Assembly (NCBI GenBank): GCA_036703315.1
Contig: DATNPH010000273.1
Coordinates: 1 to 28,453 of the forward strand
DNA: 28,453 bases
Reading direction: 5' to 3'
DNA from: DATNPH01 sp036703315
GTDB lineage: Bacteria; Cyanobacteriota; Cyanobacteriia; Cyanobacteriales; Coleofasciculaceae
Shown here: positions 1 to 8,076 of the stretch, piece by piece
Position numbering within the stretch: position 1 is the stretch's first letter
How the letters are laid out: each line of letters opens with the position of its first letter
The notes under the pieces: model-generated
What the model was told of the DNA's origin: nothing
Database searches by the model: none
The model's input: only the letters and a program-made list of their open reading frames with translations
Program-made: the position numbers and the translations under genes

Positions 1-1
1 G

Positions 2-229
2 ATGTTGGGAGAAATGTTTAATAACAAAATTCGAGCGGCTGCACTTTCACTCGCTGGTGCGATTCAATGGATGGCTAATTGGCTCATTTCTGCAACATTT
101 CCTCCCCTACTTCAGTATTTCGGGTTAGGGGCTGCTTACGGTGTTTATACGACAGCAGCAGCCATCTCGCTCTTTTTCGTTTTCTTTTTCATTAAAGAAA
201 CGAAAGGAATTGAGTTGGAGAACATGTAA
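2..229 (+). CDS. MFS sugar transporter, C-terminal fragment
   Basis: This is the last 75 codons of a gene whose start lies outside the window. Two hydrophobic segments are visible (about residues 13-36 and 45-63), followed by FFIKETKG close to the end. The ETKG tetrapeptide after the last membrane helix is the hallmark of the sugar-porter branch of the major facilitator superfamily (PETKG motif). The family's full-length members have twelve helices, so helices 11 and 12 are probably what is seen here. The substrate cannot be read from this fragment; proton-coupled sugar import is the usual family role. The Met at position 2 is only the first Met in the window, not the true start. Confidence 0.8.
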   Translation: MLGEMFNNKIRAAALSLAGAIQWMANWLISATFPPLLQYFGLGAAYGVYTTAAAISLFFVFFFIKETKGIELENM

Positions 230-239
230 GCAGTGTACA

Positions 240-258
240 TTGCCTCAATTTCAGGCAA
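240..258. terminator. Weak hairpin between convergent genes
   Basis: TTGCCT at 240-245 pairs with AGGCAA at 253-258 around a 7-base loop. It sits 10 bases after the transporter stop and before the 3' end of the oppositely oriented permease. No T-tract follows on either strand, so termination is only a possibility. Confidence 0.25.
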
Positions 259-311
259 CTGGGAGCACAACGTTGAGATACAACCCGAGTAAGGGCTTGG
301 ATTATTGCAGG

Positions 312-1517
312 TCAAACTTCAGAACAGCTTCTGACTCCTGACTTCTGGGGATGTTCAGTGTCCTCACTTAAGTGGATCGTGGCTGAGGTATCGCTGGCAG
401 ATGGATTCTGCATCAGGTCATCCGGTTTTCTAACCGATCGCACCGCTACCAACGCCTCTTTAATTACCACTGCCATCGGCACTGCCACAACGACTCCCAG
501 TAGTCCTCCTACCCGTACTCCAGTCAGAATAGACACGAAGACCCAAAATGGATTCAAGCCCGTTACACTGCCCAACACTCTGGGAGCAATCAAATTTTCT
601 ACAATCTGTTGCACGATCAGAGCAACAGCCAGCACTTGAAACGCCAAACCAATGTTTTGTAGTGCTACCAGTAGGGTAACCAGTGCAATTCCAACAGAAC
701 CACCAAAGGGCACTAATGTCATCAGACCAATGGTTAAGCCAAACAGCAGGCCAAAAGGTACCTTCAGGAGCAAAAACAGCGAAGTTAGCCCCAAAGCCAT
801 ACAGGTTGCCAGAATGATCTGCCCAATAAAGTAGTTTTGGAAACTCAGCCGCAGAGTCTCAGAGAAGGGCTTCTGGATTCGTGTAGGCAACCATTCAATT
901 AAGCTGATCCAGATGACATTGCTGTGCTGGAGTAAATAGAACGTCAAAACAATAGTCAACAGCACGTCTAGTATCCTGACGACCGTAAATACAGTCAGAC
1001 TCAGGGTAAGATTCAACGCTTGCCCAGCGATGCTCTGTAGTTCCCCTTTGAGTCGGGTGTTAATCTGATCGATTAGACCGTCCAAGTTAATGGGTGAGCC
1101 AAGAGCATCAATGTGCTCGTTCAACATCACAAGCTTACGCTGTCCAGAGTCAATCCATTCAGGTAAGCGAGCCACGAGCTGTTGTGCCTGGGTAAAGGCG
1201 AGTGGCAGCAGTGTAACCCCTAACGCCAGCAGAATCAATATAGCTACTAAAAAGACCAGAATCGCTGCTTGCCCTCGTTTAACTCCCTTTGTCTCCAACC
1301 ACCCAACGGGATAGTTCAGCAGGAAAGCCAACAGAGCTGCTACTAGCAGAATGACAAACAATGATTGAAAATAACCGAAAATGGTAGACAATGCCCAGGC
1401 ATTGAGTACCGTGAGCGGTGCTGCCAAGGCGATCGCTAATAGACGGGATAGGGGGGTAAGCGATTCCCACCAGCTCAGTAATCTGCTTTTGGGTGTGGAT
1501 GACCCAGAACTAACCAT
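312..1517 (-). CDS. AI-2E family transporter (PerM/UPF0118-type permease)
   Basis: This 401-residue inner-membrane protein has the layout of the AI-2E/PerM family. There is a paired N-terminal helix region (about 30-70), a third helix (about 83-110), a long soluble stretch of about 80 residues predicted to be amphipathic (110-180), and then a block of four or five helices. It carries the family signature region with GLTIGLMTLVPFGGS, followed by APRVLGSVTGLNPFWVFVS. Family members are linked to autoinducer-2 or other small-molecule export, or to Na+/H+ exchange; the substrate here is unknown. The start at 1517 is supported by GAGAGGG just upstream on the minus strand. The cytoplasmic tail after the last helix, about 50 residues, is polar and its last residues run into a CTGACTCCTGACTTCT stretch typical of cyanobacterial dispersed repeats. 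The gene is divergent from the Rieske gene. Confidence 0.9.
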   Translation of the reverse strand: MVSSGSSTPKSRLLSWWESLTPLSRLLAIALAAPLTVLNAWALSTIFGYFQSLFVILLVAALLAFLLNYPVGWLETKGVKRGQAAILVFLVAILILLALGVTLLPLAFTQAQQLVARLPEWIDSGQRKLVMLNEHIDALGSPINLDGLIDQINTRLKGELQSIAGQALNLTLSLTVFTVVRILDVLLTIVLTFYLLQHSNVIWISLIEWLPTRIQKPFSETLRLSFQNYFIGQIILATCMALGLTSLFLLLKVPFGLLFGLTIGLMTLVPFGGSVGIALVTLLVALQNIGLAFQVLAVALIVQQIVENLIAPRVLGSVTGLNPFWVFVSILTGVRVGGLLGVVVAVPMAVVIKEALVAVRSVRKPDDLMQNPSASDTSATIHLSEDTEHPQKSGVRSCSEV

Positions 1518-1735
1518 GAAACCCTCTCAACTTTTGAGCAGTCCTATTGGTTATTATCCTGAACTCCAGGCTTACAAAGCATTTAAATCTCTGGAGGGAA
1601 AAGTATCAGCGTTGCTAAATAATCAAAGATTATGGCGGACAGAGGGATGGCGGTTGAAGGTGATTAAGCCGACTACAAATACAGATAACTATATAAGGTA
1701 GTAACTTGTCTAGTTAGAAAGAAGTCCCAAGAGCA

Positions 1736-2731
1736 ATGCTGGATGACTCAACTCTTCTGAATGACTGGTATCCCGTGATGCAGTCACAAGATATAAAAAA
1801 CGGAACAATAAAAGCCAGTCGATTGCTAGGCGAAGATTTAGTGTTGTGGCGCGATCGCGACCAAATTCTTGCTTGGCAAGACTGGTGTCCTCACCGAGGC
1901 GCAAAGCTTTCACTTGGGTGGGTAGACGAGAATGCTCTCGTCTGCCCTTATCACGGCTTAGCCTTTAATAGCGCAGGACAGTGTACACATATTCCCGCTC
2001 ACCCAGACTTGCAACCACCGACACGAGCTTGTATCCGTACTTACCAGGTTCAAGAGCGTTATGGCTTAATCTGGGTATCGCTGGGCAAGCCGACACATGA
2101 TATCCCCTCTTTTCCAGAATGGGATAAACCCAACTACCGCCCTATCTTAGGTGGGCCCTATCACATCAAATCTAGTGGTTTTCGTGTCATTGAAAACTTT
2201 CTAGATGTGGCTCACTTTCCTTTTGTACATGGGGAATTGTTGGGCGATAGGGAAGCGCTGTTGCCAAGGACAGATCGCACTCGCTCGGTAGTTGAAGACT
2301 ATGATGTGGAAGTGGAACCAGACGGCATAAACCTCCGTAATGTCCGTTTCTGGCAACCTGACCCCGATGGCACAGGACAGGGGGGCACTGTTGTTTACAA
2401 TTACCGCGTCCTTCGCCCCTTAACCGCTTACTTTGCCAAAAACACACAGGAACGTTACCTAACTATCTTCTTGAGTGTGACGCCAGTTGAGGAAGAAAAG
2501 TGCGTTGCCTGGATGTGGATGGCGATGAACCATTCCTATGAAATGCCAGAAGAAGAACAACGAGCGTTCCAAGATCAAATTGTTGCTCAAGATATTCCGA
2601 TTGTTGAATCGCAACGTCCAAAACGTTTACCCCTAGACTTGCAGGCAGAATTTCATTTGCCCTGCGATCGCGCCTTTATTGCCTATCGCAAGTGGCTTAA
2701 ACAACTAGGTGTCACCTTTGGGACGACCTGA
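1736..2731 (+). CDS. Rieske 2Fe-2S aromatic ring-hydroxylating oxygenase, alpha subunit type
   Basis: This 331-residue protein has both metal centres of the Rieske non-heme iron oxygenases. The Rieske cluster ligands are C51 and H53 (CPHRGAKLS) and C70 and H73 (CPYHGLAF). The mononuclear iron site is NFLDVAHFPFVHG, with D157, H160 and H165 as likely ligands. Family members take electrons from a reductase and insert oxygen into, or demethylate, aromatic or tetrapyrrole substrates. The spacing and length fit the PaO / vanillate O-demethylase-like group. No reductase or ferredoxin gene is adjacent, so electrons probably come from photosynthetic ferredoxin (inference). No membrane anchor is visible. 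The 3' end overlaps the convergent lipoprotein gene by 27 bp. The start lacks a strong ribosome binding site; the N-terminal LNDWYPV is where related proteins begin. Confidence 0.88.
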   Translation: MLDDSTLLNDWYPVMQSQDIKNGTIKASRLLGEDLVLWRDRDQILAWQDWCPHRGAKLSLGWVDENALVCPYHGLAFNSAGQCTHIPAHPDLQPPTRACIRTYQVQERYGLIWVSLGKPTHDIPSFPEWDKPNYRPILGGPYHIKSSGFRVIENFLDVAHFPFVHGELLGDREALLPRTDRTRSVVEDYDVEVEPDGINLRNVRFWQPDPDGTGQGGTVVYNYRVLRPLTAYFAKNTQERYLTIFLSVTPVEEEKCVAWMWMAMNHSYEMPEEEQRAFQDQIVAQDIPIVESQRPKRLPLDLQAEFHLPCDRAFIAYRKWLKQLGVTFGTT

Positions 2732-3454
2732 TTTTTCTCCTTGAGATGCAGTGAATGGTTTAAATACGTCTACGGATAAAACAGATGGAGAATCGGGTCC
2801 ATTACATGGGGGAGTATCACGATATTCTGGAGCATCCGGAAAAATAACAGGGACTTGTCCCTGTCTACCAGGAAGGTTTACAACGAACTTAATTTCGTTG
2901 TTAGGCACTTTCTGACACCAATTAACCCACCTGAAGCTTAAAGAAGCATATTCTCCAGGCTGCACCGTTACCTTAGATCCAATATCACCTGCGCTAGTCG
3001 CACTTTCCCTCACTGGCAAAAGTTGCTGATTTGAGTTGAGTAATTCAATCAGAGGACGACCTTGCAAGACACAGGGTGTATTGGTCGTGTTAGTGAATTT
3101 TATAGTTCCATATCTTGAGCCAACTGCTCCTTGCAGTTCGTTAAGAACAGCCTTTAAATCAGTAGCACGACAAGAGCGTAGCGTAGTTTCTGACGCTGGG
3201 GTAACTTGGTTCGTTCGTTGAGTGACTAATGGCTTCTGTGTGAGAGATGTTACAGGTGACATTGCACCAGGGTTTGGCACAGAGGATTTCAGATTAGGGG
3301 TACTGCTGGCTAGTGGTTGACTACAAGCCGTGAGTAGGGTGATTGTGCAAAGCGCACCACCGAAACTGATCGCAGTCCCTAAGATCAGATGTTGTGGGGA
3401 CAGACTGTTGTGAACTCGACCCATGAATTTGGTGAGAGTGCATCTGGAAATCAA
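2705..3454 (-). CDS. DUF4232-type lipoprotein
   Basis: The protein is 249 residues from the first Met. A hydrophobic signal segment (about 24-43) ends in LLTACSQ, a good lipobox with the lipidated Cys at the AC junction, so the mature protein should be anchored to a membrane facing outward. A Ser/Pro/Thr-rich linker (about 45-90) leads to a globular region starting at RSCRATDLKAVLNELQGAVG and containing FTNTTNTPCVLQGRP. This is the DUF4232 pattern: a secreted beta-sandwich-like domain with conserved Cys residues and an NTG/NTT..C.L.G.P core. Function is unknown; many such proteins are secreted by actinobacteria and cyanobacteria. Met11 (start at 3424) would give a more normal signal-peptide length and is an equally good start. 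The 3' end overlaps the Rieske gene tail to tail. Confidence 0.75.
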   Translation of the reverse strand: MISRCTLTKFMGRVHNSLSPQHLILGTAISFGGALCTITLLTACSQPLASSTPNLKSSVPNPGAMSPVTSLTQKPLVTQRTNQVTPASETTLRSCRATDLKAVLNELQGAVGSRYGTIKFTNTTNTPCVLQGRPLIELLNSNQQLLPVRESATSAGDIGSKVTVQPGEYASLSFRWVNWCQKVPNNEIKFVVNLPGRQGQVPVIFPDAPEYRDTPPCNGPDSPSVLSVDVFKPFTASQGEKSGRPKGDT

Positions 3455-3504
3455 GACGCAAAAATCAACTAGAGGTTCCTCAGGAGATTGTCAGAGCCAG
3501 CATT

Positions 3505-4086
3505 TTAGACTGAATAGGTAGCCGTAATAACATTACGGATTTCTGCTGCCTGCTTAGTGTACTCTGTGTCACTGAGAATAGGCACAATATCTTTAATTGA
3601 GATGGGTTCAGCTAAATCAATCCATGAGCGACAACCCCCGTATTCTGATTGGTAGGGGATGACTTGTGGTTGGGGTAGTCGGTAAGTCCGCAACAAGAGA
3701 ATATAGAGGGGTTGACGTGGCTTCCAGTTGAGGCGATCGCTTACAAATTGCTCATTCCAGATATGGTACGGTAGCAGTGCGGCAACGCCTGATTCATCAC
3801 TCACTGGCAAAATCTCTGTAATCTCTGCCCAGCTACCAATTCGAACCCTTTCCGGATGCCAGCCTGAGGTTACAGGTTTTACCTGAGGGGCATACTCAGC
3901 TTTTAGCAGATTGGGCTGTTGATGCTCATAGGTGGGGTAGAGCAAAATCTGGTTGTAGGCAACTTTGAATCGATTGCCTTCTTCCTTGATACCGCCTTTG
4001 CGTAGCAGCATTATTGTTTTGCCCTGTTCTAAGGCATCAACCGCAACAGCCCATTCTTTAAGTGCGTGTGTAGTAGTCGATTTCAT
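3505..4086 (-). CDS. DUF1802 family protein
   Basis: This 193-residue soluble protein has the features of the DUF1802 family common in cyanobacteria. The N-terminus is ALKEWAVAVDALEQGKTIMLLRKGGIKEE, followed by F.V.YNQILLYPTYEHQQPNLLK, a central WAEITEI, and a C-terminal GGCRSWIDL. The first segment looks like a strand-turn module with the conserved LLRKGGI. Biochemical function is not established, so none is proposed. No signal peptide or membrane helix is seen. The gene stands alone on the minus strand, with the lipoprotein gene 50 bp downstream, and could be co-transcribed with it. Met1 at 4086 is the natural start because the conserved ALKEW lies only eight residues in. Confidence 0.8.
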   Translation of the reverse strand: MKSTTTHALKEWAVAVDALEQGKTIMLLRKGGIKEEGNRFKVAYNQILLYPTYEHQQPNLLKAEYAPQVKPVTSGWHPERVRIGSWAEITEILPVSDESGVAALLPYHIWNEQFVSDRLNWKPRQPLYILLLRTYRLPQPQVIPYQSEYGGCRSWIDLAEPISIKDIVPILSDTEYTKQAAEIRNVITATYSV

Positions 4087-4855
4087 GGCTATTTTGTCTA
4101 GTTCTTTCCTTAATTAAGGATATTTACTTGTCGGTTGAGTTGAACAAACTGAGTGAACGTAAATTTTACGGGGATAAGCTTAATTCCTGGAAGTTGCAAG
4201 ATTGCTTTAAAGTCTTTTCTCTTAATCTGCTTGCTCATGACTTAGTTCACTGCACTCTATATTCAACTCAAACAAATTCAACGGCTTATATCTAATATCT
4301 CTCTATGAAAACAGATCTACCGTTTTATCTGGCCTAGTTACTTCAGTCACATCCTTGCGGATCTAGCGATCGCGATCGTCAGTTGGCAACTCCTCTTCGG
4401 GTAGATCAATCATTTCAATCGATTGAGAAAGAATACTATCTCTTCCAACCCCTAAGCAACATGAATACCTCTACATCTTTTGGGGATAATTTTTTACCTC
4501 GTTAGATCAATTCCAGTTCAACAGGTGTTGTTAACATGGAGCCAATCATTCTCCTAGAGTTTATAGTTCCTTTTCAATACCCCGTTCCTCAAACTGACCC
4601 ACCGCTTTTCGTCCTTTAGACACCAGCATTCTTAACTCCAGAGACTTTGCGATAGATAGAGACAATATCGCCGCAAAAATCTATACTAGTGAACTATACT
4701 TCCTCTAAGGAATCGCTTCTCGTTGAACAAGATGTAGTGCTGATTATCTCAGTAGGAAAATGGCGGCTGTGGTAAAAGTTTGAAGTACTTGCTCATACCA
4801 TCATGTATCCATTTCCCTACCGCCTGAAGTCAGTTATCCGTTAAGTCAACACGAT
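4087..4855. other. Gene-poor spacer, 769 bp
   Basis: No long reading frame lies here. On the minus strand there is a 42-codon frame (listed separately). There is also an open stretch ending with MIDLPEEELPTDDRDR at about 4366-4416 that is closed by stops on both sides and could be the tail of a decayed gene. A double HIP1-like GCGATCGCGATCG occurs near 4368-4380. The rest is AT-rich and includes the promoter region of the DUF1802 gene. I see no tRNA or insertion sequence. Confidence 0.5.
4110..4238 (-). CDS. Small hypothetical protein (42 aa)
   Basis: ATG at 4238 opens a 42-codon frame that starts MSKQIKRKDFKAILQLPG and ends in QVNILN, closing at TAA 24 bp before the DUF1802 start. The N-terminal ten residues are strongly basic; the middle alternates hydrophobic and polar residues like beta strands. 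It is not recognisable as a known family. There is no clear ribosome binding site. It could be a short leader peptide for the DUF1802 gene, a remnant of a larger gene, or chance. Confidence 0.22.
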   Translation of the reverse strand: MSKQIKRKDFKAILQLPGIKLIPVKFTFTQFVQLNRQVNILN

Positions 4856-5623
4856 TTACCTGGAGACTTCTCCATCATTAATGGATAACTCTTGCTCTGT
4901 TTCAAAAAAATCAACTGCGCCGCTGCTGATTTCGTAGTAGGCACCAATCACTGCAATCTCGTTCTTCTGGATTGCTTCTATAATGACTGAATTTTGCTTA
5001 AGTTGATGGACTTGCATCCTAACATTGGCAATCACCGCTTCTCGCATTCGTGCCTTTGGGTCACGAATCCGTGGTAGCTTGCTCACGGATGGGACAATGC
5101 AATCGATCAGAAATTGAGTATAGTGCGATTCAAAGCTCCGTTCTACTTCATCTAGCATTGCTGCTTGCACAGCACCACACCCCTCATGCCCCATCACAAC
5201 CACTACCCGTGTTTTTAAGTGATTGATGGCATACTCTATACTCCCTAAGGTGCCTGCCTCAACGACATTACCAGCAATACGAATAACAAATAAGTCGCCT
5301 GCCTGTTGATCGTAAATAATTTCCGTAGGCACCCGGCTATCGGAACAACCAAGGATAACAGCAAAAGGAGTCTGAGTGATGATTTGTGCGCGACGAGCAA
5401 CTGCTGAAAAATCTGAGGGGACTCTACGCCCACTGAAAAAGCGGGCATTACCAATCTTTAGAGCCAGAATAGCCTCCTCAGCCGTTTTGATAGCAGGGGC
5501 TTTGAGCTGAGCAACATCCCTCATTGTGAGGTTAGTGTGAAATACTCGCCCTAGCTCTAAATCTTGTTCCACTAGTGATTGGTCTTCCAATATTCCTTCC
5601 AAGTGATTTGCTTTTCCATCCAT
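4856..5623 (-). CDS. Beta-class carbonic anhydrase
   Basis: This 255-residue protein carries the full beta-carbonic anhydrase zinc site. C93, D95 and R97 lie in CSDSRVP; H146 and C149 lie in GHEGCGA. The substrate-pocket stretch IRIAGNVV is also present. The enzyme interconverts CO2 and bicarbonate, which in cyanobacteria supports the carbon-concentrating mechanism. It lacks the C-terminal extension of the carboxysomal CcaA type, and no secretion signal is visible, so a cytosolic location is the simplest reading. The first 40 residues precede the usual family start; Met34 (MRDVAQLKAP) is an alternative start closer to typical length. The gene is flanked by long non-coding stretches on both sides and appears monocistronic. 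No other carbon-concentrating gene is near. Confidence 0.93.
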   Translation of the reverse strand: MDGKANHLEGILEDQSLVEQDLELGRVFHTNLTMRDVAQLKAPAIKTAEEAILALKIGNARFFSGRRVPSDFSAVARRAQIITQTPFAVILGCSDSRVPTEIIYDQQAGDLFVIRIAGNVVEAGTLGSIEYAINHLKTRVVVVMGHEGCGAVQAAMLDEVERSFESHYTQFLIDCIVPSVSKLPRIRDPKARMREAVIANVRMQVHQLKQNSVIIEAIQKNEIAVIGAYYEISSGAVDFFETEQELSINDGEVSR

Positions 5624-6070
5624 AAAGCACCGGTATCGTAAGATTTTAGATGGTAAAAACTTTACTCTCGGTAGGAGTTAGTTTATGCAGCCAATCCAAC
5701 AATTTGGGCAATGAATTTAACTTGACCCTTGATCTGTGGGTTGGCGATTCCCTAATTTTTCCGCAAGCGGCTCAGTTCATCGTCTCATCACCCCAGATAG
5801 GAAAGCTTGCATTGTGTAGGATGATTTTACTCCGCGCTCGATAGGAGCGATCGCCGTTTACTGCAATGTGTCGAGTTTTGACCAGAGCGATCGCAAATTT
5901 TCACCTTCCAGGAAACTGCAAACTAGAGCAAATATTTCCGCTTCCGAGTAGGTCTTGATGTTGTCGGCAGCAGCCTAAGCAGGGTTTCGAAGTTGATCAA
6001 CGGTTTGATTTTCCAAAGCCTTGATAACCCTTGGCATCCGTTGCGGGTCTTTACAAGTAAGCACAACAAG

Positions 6071-6107
6071 AATCCCACGGCTTTAACTGGTATGAAGCCG
6101 TGGGATT
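6071..6107 (-). repeat. Perfect 13-bp stem hairpin, IS200/IS605-end-like
   Basis: AATCCCACGGCTT (6071-6083) pairs perfectly with AAGCCGTGGGATT (6095-6107) around an 11-base loop. Hairpins of this form, with a GTGGGATT-type arm, are typical of the right ends of cyanobacterial IS200/IS605 elements just 3' of tnpB, where they also form the end of the omega RNA. On the minus strand it lies 70 bp after the stop of a short broken frame, which fits that arrangement. No intact transposase is present. Confidence 0.4.
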
Positions 6108-6176
6108 ATCAATTCTAGTCACTAAGACAACATCCCTCGTAAATGCTTTCCTCGTGGTGAAGGGATATCCTATCCC

Positions 6177-6311
6177 TTACCCCCTTCTGCGCACCCTGAA
6201 GTCGTTCCCGTCAGGCTTGACTGACACTATAGCTCCCCGATGAACTGATCCAGCAAAAACCGACTCAAAGCTTTGTAGATCAGGATTAACAGTTAGATAG
6301 CACCACTTCAA
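6177..6311 (-). pseudogene. Possible transposase (TnpB-like) 3' relic
   Basis: The minus strand has a 44-codon open stretch bounded by stops that reads ...NPDLQSFESVFAG...VSVKPDGNDFRVRRRG and ends at TAA 6177-6179. It has no start codon of its own and a basic C-terminus. Its position 70 bp upstream of an IS200/IS605-like end hairpin suggests the last part of a decayed tnpB. The assignment is inferred from position; the residues themselves are not diagnostic. Confidence 0.25.
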
Positions 6312-6324
6312 TTAATACACCCTG

Positions 6325-6352
6325 CCTCGCCTGAGCAGCCGCGAGGTTCTTT
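6325..6352 (+). terminator. Terminator-like GC hairpin
   Basis: CCTCGC (6325-6330) pairs with GCGAGG (6341-6346) around a 10-base loop and is followed by TTCTTT on the plus strand. It resembles a weak intrinsic terminator, but no plus-strand gene lies upstream within the window's last 6 kb except the far-off Rieske gene. Confidence 0.3.
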
Positions 6353-6371
6353 AATTGTGATGGAGGTTAAA

Positions 6372-6478
6372 CAAGGGAGTCTGGGAGATTCTAACCGTAA
6401 GTCAGATAGAAATTGAGCTTCGAAGACGTGAAACGCCTTTGATTTCTGGTCTTGACCTATCGGCATCTCCCAGTCTTG
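6372..6478. repeat. Rod-like 107-bp inverted repeat (structured RNA or MITE)
   Basis: Nested complementary segments fold into one rod. CAAG 6372-6375 pairs with CTTG 6475-6478; CTGGGAGA 6381-6388 with TCTCCCAG 6466-6473; GTCA 6401-6404 with TGAC 6453-6456; AGAAAT 6408-6413 with ATTTCT 6442-6447; and an apical stem about 6421-6428 pairs with 6434-6441 around TGAAA. A large internal bubble separates the outer and inner stems. The shape recalls 6S RNA, but a small non-autonomous transposon with imperfect terminal repeats would look the same. It lies just 3' of the creatininase gene on the minus strand. Confidence 0.4.
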
Positions 6479-6591
6479 CTCAGATATCTTAGATGTTTTG
6501 TAGAATATCTGTTGTTACTTCGCTGTTACTTCTGCCTAAAGATAGAAGGTTAGGTTAAGTTAATTTGCTAACAAGTATACAAACGTGTGCT

Positions 6592-7404
6592 TCAAACTTT
6601 CCAGGCCTGGGGTTGATGGAACTTGTAGATATCTTTAATTACCTGTACCCAGCCATCAGAGACAGATTCTAAGAGGCGATCGCCTTTTTCCTTAGTCGCT
6701 ACTGTTGCATCGCCTAATACCCCACTTTTGGTTAAATCCCGCGTCAACCAAGCAAAGGGCAACTTTCCTTCCATACTCAAAAGACTATCTTCTGGTAAGC
6801 CGTAGGGATACTCAGCGACGGCTCTCTCCATCTTCACCTGATCCGGCAAAATCGAGAGCAAGAGGCTAGTTTCCGCATCACCGGCATGGATGCCATACTC
6901 CAACTCTTTAGGTGTCAGTAATTCCTTGGCAATGTGAGGCACGCGCCAAGTAAATAGCGGGAAAACTAGGAAATCCTCATACGTCTGGTGAAGATCCCGT
7001 GCGACAATTTCCATAACTTGGGGTTGTCCCCCGTGAGCATTCATCAGCACTAATTTACGAAACCCTGCCCGATAAATACTTTCTGCCATTTCCGTCAGCA
7101 CTTTCAGTAGTGTCTGGGCGCTTAAGGTAATCGTACCGGGAAAGTGCCAATGCTCATTGGATTTGCCGTAATACAAGGGAGGCAAGGCATAAGCGGGGAC
7201 ACAAGGATCGAGTTTGGCTAAAGCTTTGCCAAGGACAGCAACAGCGATCGCTGAATCTACAATAATCGGCAAATGAGGACCATGTTGCTCAATTGCACCC
7301 ACTGGCTGAATAATTACGACATTTTCCTTATCTGGCATCTCTTGAATATCAGTCCAAGTGAGATAAGAAAAAAAGCGTTCCGGGGGTATGAAGCCGTGCA
7401 TCAT
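6592..7404 (-). CDS. Creatininase family amidohydrolase
   Basis: This 270-residue protein has the metal-binding pattern of the creatininase / FAPy-deformylase superfamily. Predicted ligands are E39 and H41 (EQHGPHLP), D50, H124 (MNAHGGQ) and E178 (HAGDAETS). The family hydrolyses cyclic amides or formamides: creatinine, formamido-pyrimidines in riboflavin/F420 synthesis, or peptide-derived groups. The sequence alone does not say which applies here. No flavin or creatine pathway gene is adjacent. It appears cytosolic and full length. Two consecutive Met codons begin the frame, and either could be used. The gene is transcribed toward the relic-rich spacer and is divergent from the Uma2 gene, whose start lies 73 bp away. 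Confidence 0.87.
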   Translation of the reverse strand: MMHGFIPPERFFSYLTWTDIQEMPDKENVVIIQPVGAIEQHGPHLPIIVDSAIAVAVLGKALAKLDPCVPAYALPPLYYGKSNEHWHFPGTITLSAQTLLKVLTEMAESIYRAGFRKLVLMNAHGGQPQVMEIVARDLHQTYEDFLVFPLFTWRVPHIAKELLTPKELEYGIHAGDAETSLLLSILPDQVKMERAVAEYPYGLPEDSLLSMEGKLPFAWLTRDLTKSGVLGDATVATKEKGDRLLESVSDGWVQVIKDIYKFHQPQAWKV

Positions 7405-7476
7405 AAGATTTGAGGTTAAGGCTAAAAACTACTTACAATTTTTAGTTTTCCCTAAATATCGTATGAACTGACTACT

Positions 7477-8064
7477 ATGACTTTTACCACGGCAAAACGC
7501 TTCACTATTGACGAATACCATCGCCTAGCAGACTTGGGATTCCTTACGGAAGATGACCGGGTTGAACTAATTCGCGGAGAAATCATGCAGATGGCAGCAA
7601 AAGGCACAGCTCATACTACCTGTTGCAGAGATTTATTGGAGGAATTAGCAGGATTAGTAGTAGGTCGAGCAAAGTTGCAATGCCAAGACCCAATTGTTCT
7701 GCCATCCAACAGCGAACCTGAACCAGACTTTGCCATTCTGAGGAGACGAGGTGATAACTACCGCTTTGCTCTTCCCAATGCCGATGATGTTTTGCTAGTG
7801 ATTGAGATTGCAGACTCTACTCTAAAGTATGACCGAGAAACTAAACTGCCTCTCTATGCTGAAGCCAGAATTTCTGACTATTGGATATTCAATTTGGTTG
7901 AAAATTATTTAGAAGCTTACAGCGAACCGTATCAAGATTTACAAGGAAGTTTTGGCTACAGTGTAAAGCGTATTGTTTTGCCAAATCAGGCGATTGCTCT
8001 TCCTTGTTTCCCTGATTTATCACTGGATTTATCTAAGGTTTTTCCGGGGATGAAGCAGGTTTAG
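7477..8064 (+). CDS. Uma2 family (DUF820) putative endonuclease
   Basis: This 195-residue protein matches the Uma2/DUF820 family that is greatly expanded in cyanobacteria and has a restriction-endonuclease (PD-D/EXK) fold. Visible landmarks are FTIDEYHRLADLGFLTEDDRVELIRGEI at the N-terminus (split here only by reading), then EPDFAILRRR, then LLVIEIADSTLKYDRETK and LPLYAEARISDYWIFNL. The D of EPD, the E of VIEIADS and the K of ETK are the likely catalytic residues. Cellular role is not established for the family; members are often mobile and multicopy. No toxin or antitoxin partner is adjacent. A second, internally deleted family member lies convergently just downstream. Confidence 0.88.
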   Translation: MTFTTAKRFTIDEYHRLADLGFLTEDDRVELIRGEIMQMAAKGTAHTTCCRDLLEELAGLVVGRAKLQCQDPIVLPSNSEPEPDFAILRRRGDNYRFALPNADDVLLVIEIADSTLKYDRETKLPLYAEARISDYWIFNLVENYLEAYSEPYQDLQGSFGYSVKRIVLPNQAIALPCFPDLSLDLSKVFPGMKQV

Positions 8065-8076
8065 CAGTATGCAAGC

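Larger units (their letters stand above)
5624..6591. other. Gene-poor spacer with relics, 968 bp
   Basis: No intact gene is seen. The first 150 bp is the upstream region of the carbonic anhydrase gene. Two HIP1 octamers occur near 5848 and 5887. From about 5905 to 6060 the minus strand shows coding-like fragments (for example KDPQRMPRVIKALENQTVDQ) broken by stops, suggesting a decayed gene of unknown identity. The rest is a 13-bp hairpin with an adjoining 44-codon relic, a small terminator-like hairpin and a rod-like inverted repeat, each listed separately. Confidence 0.45.

Noticed and set aside
5245..5454. 69-codon minus-strand frame inside the carbonic anhydrase gene
   Set aside because: It is an out-of-frame shadow; the carbonic anhydrase frame holds all zinc ligands.
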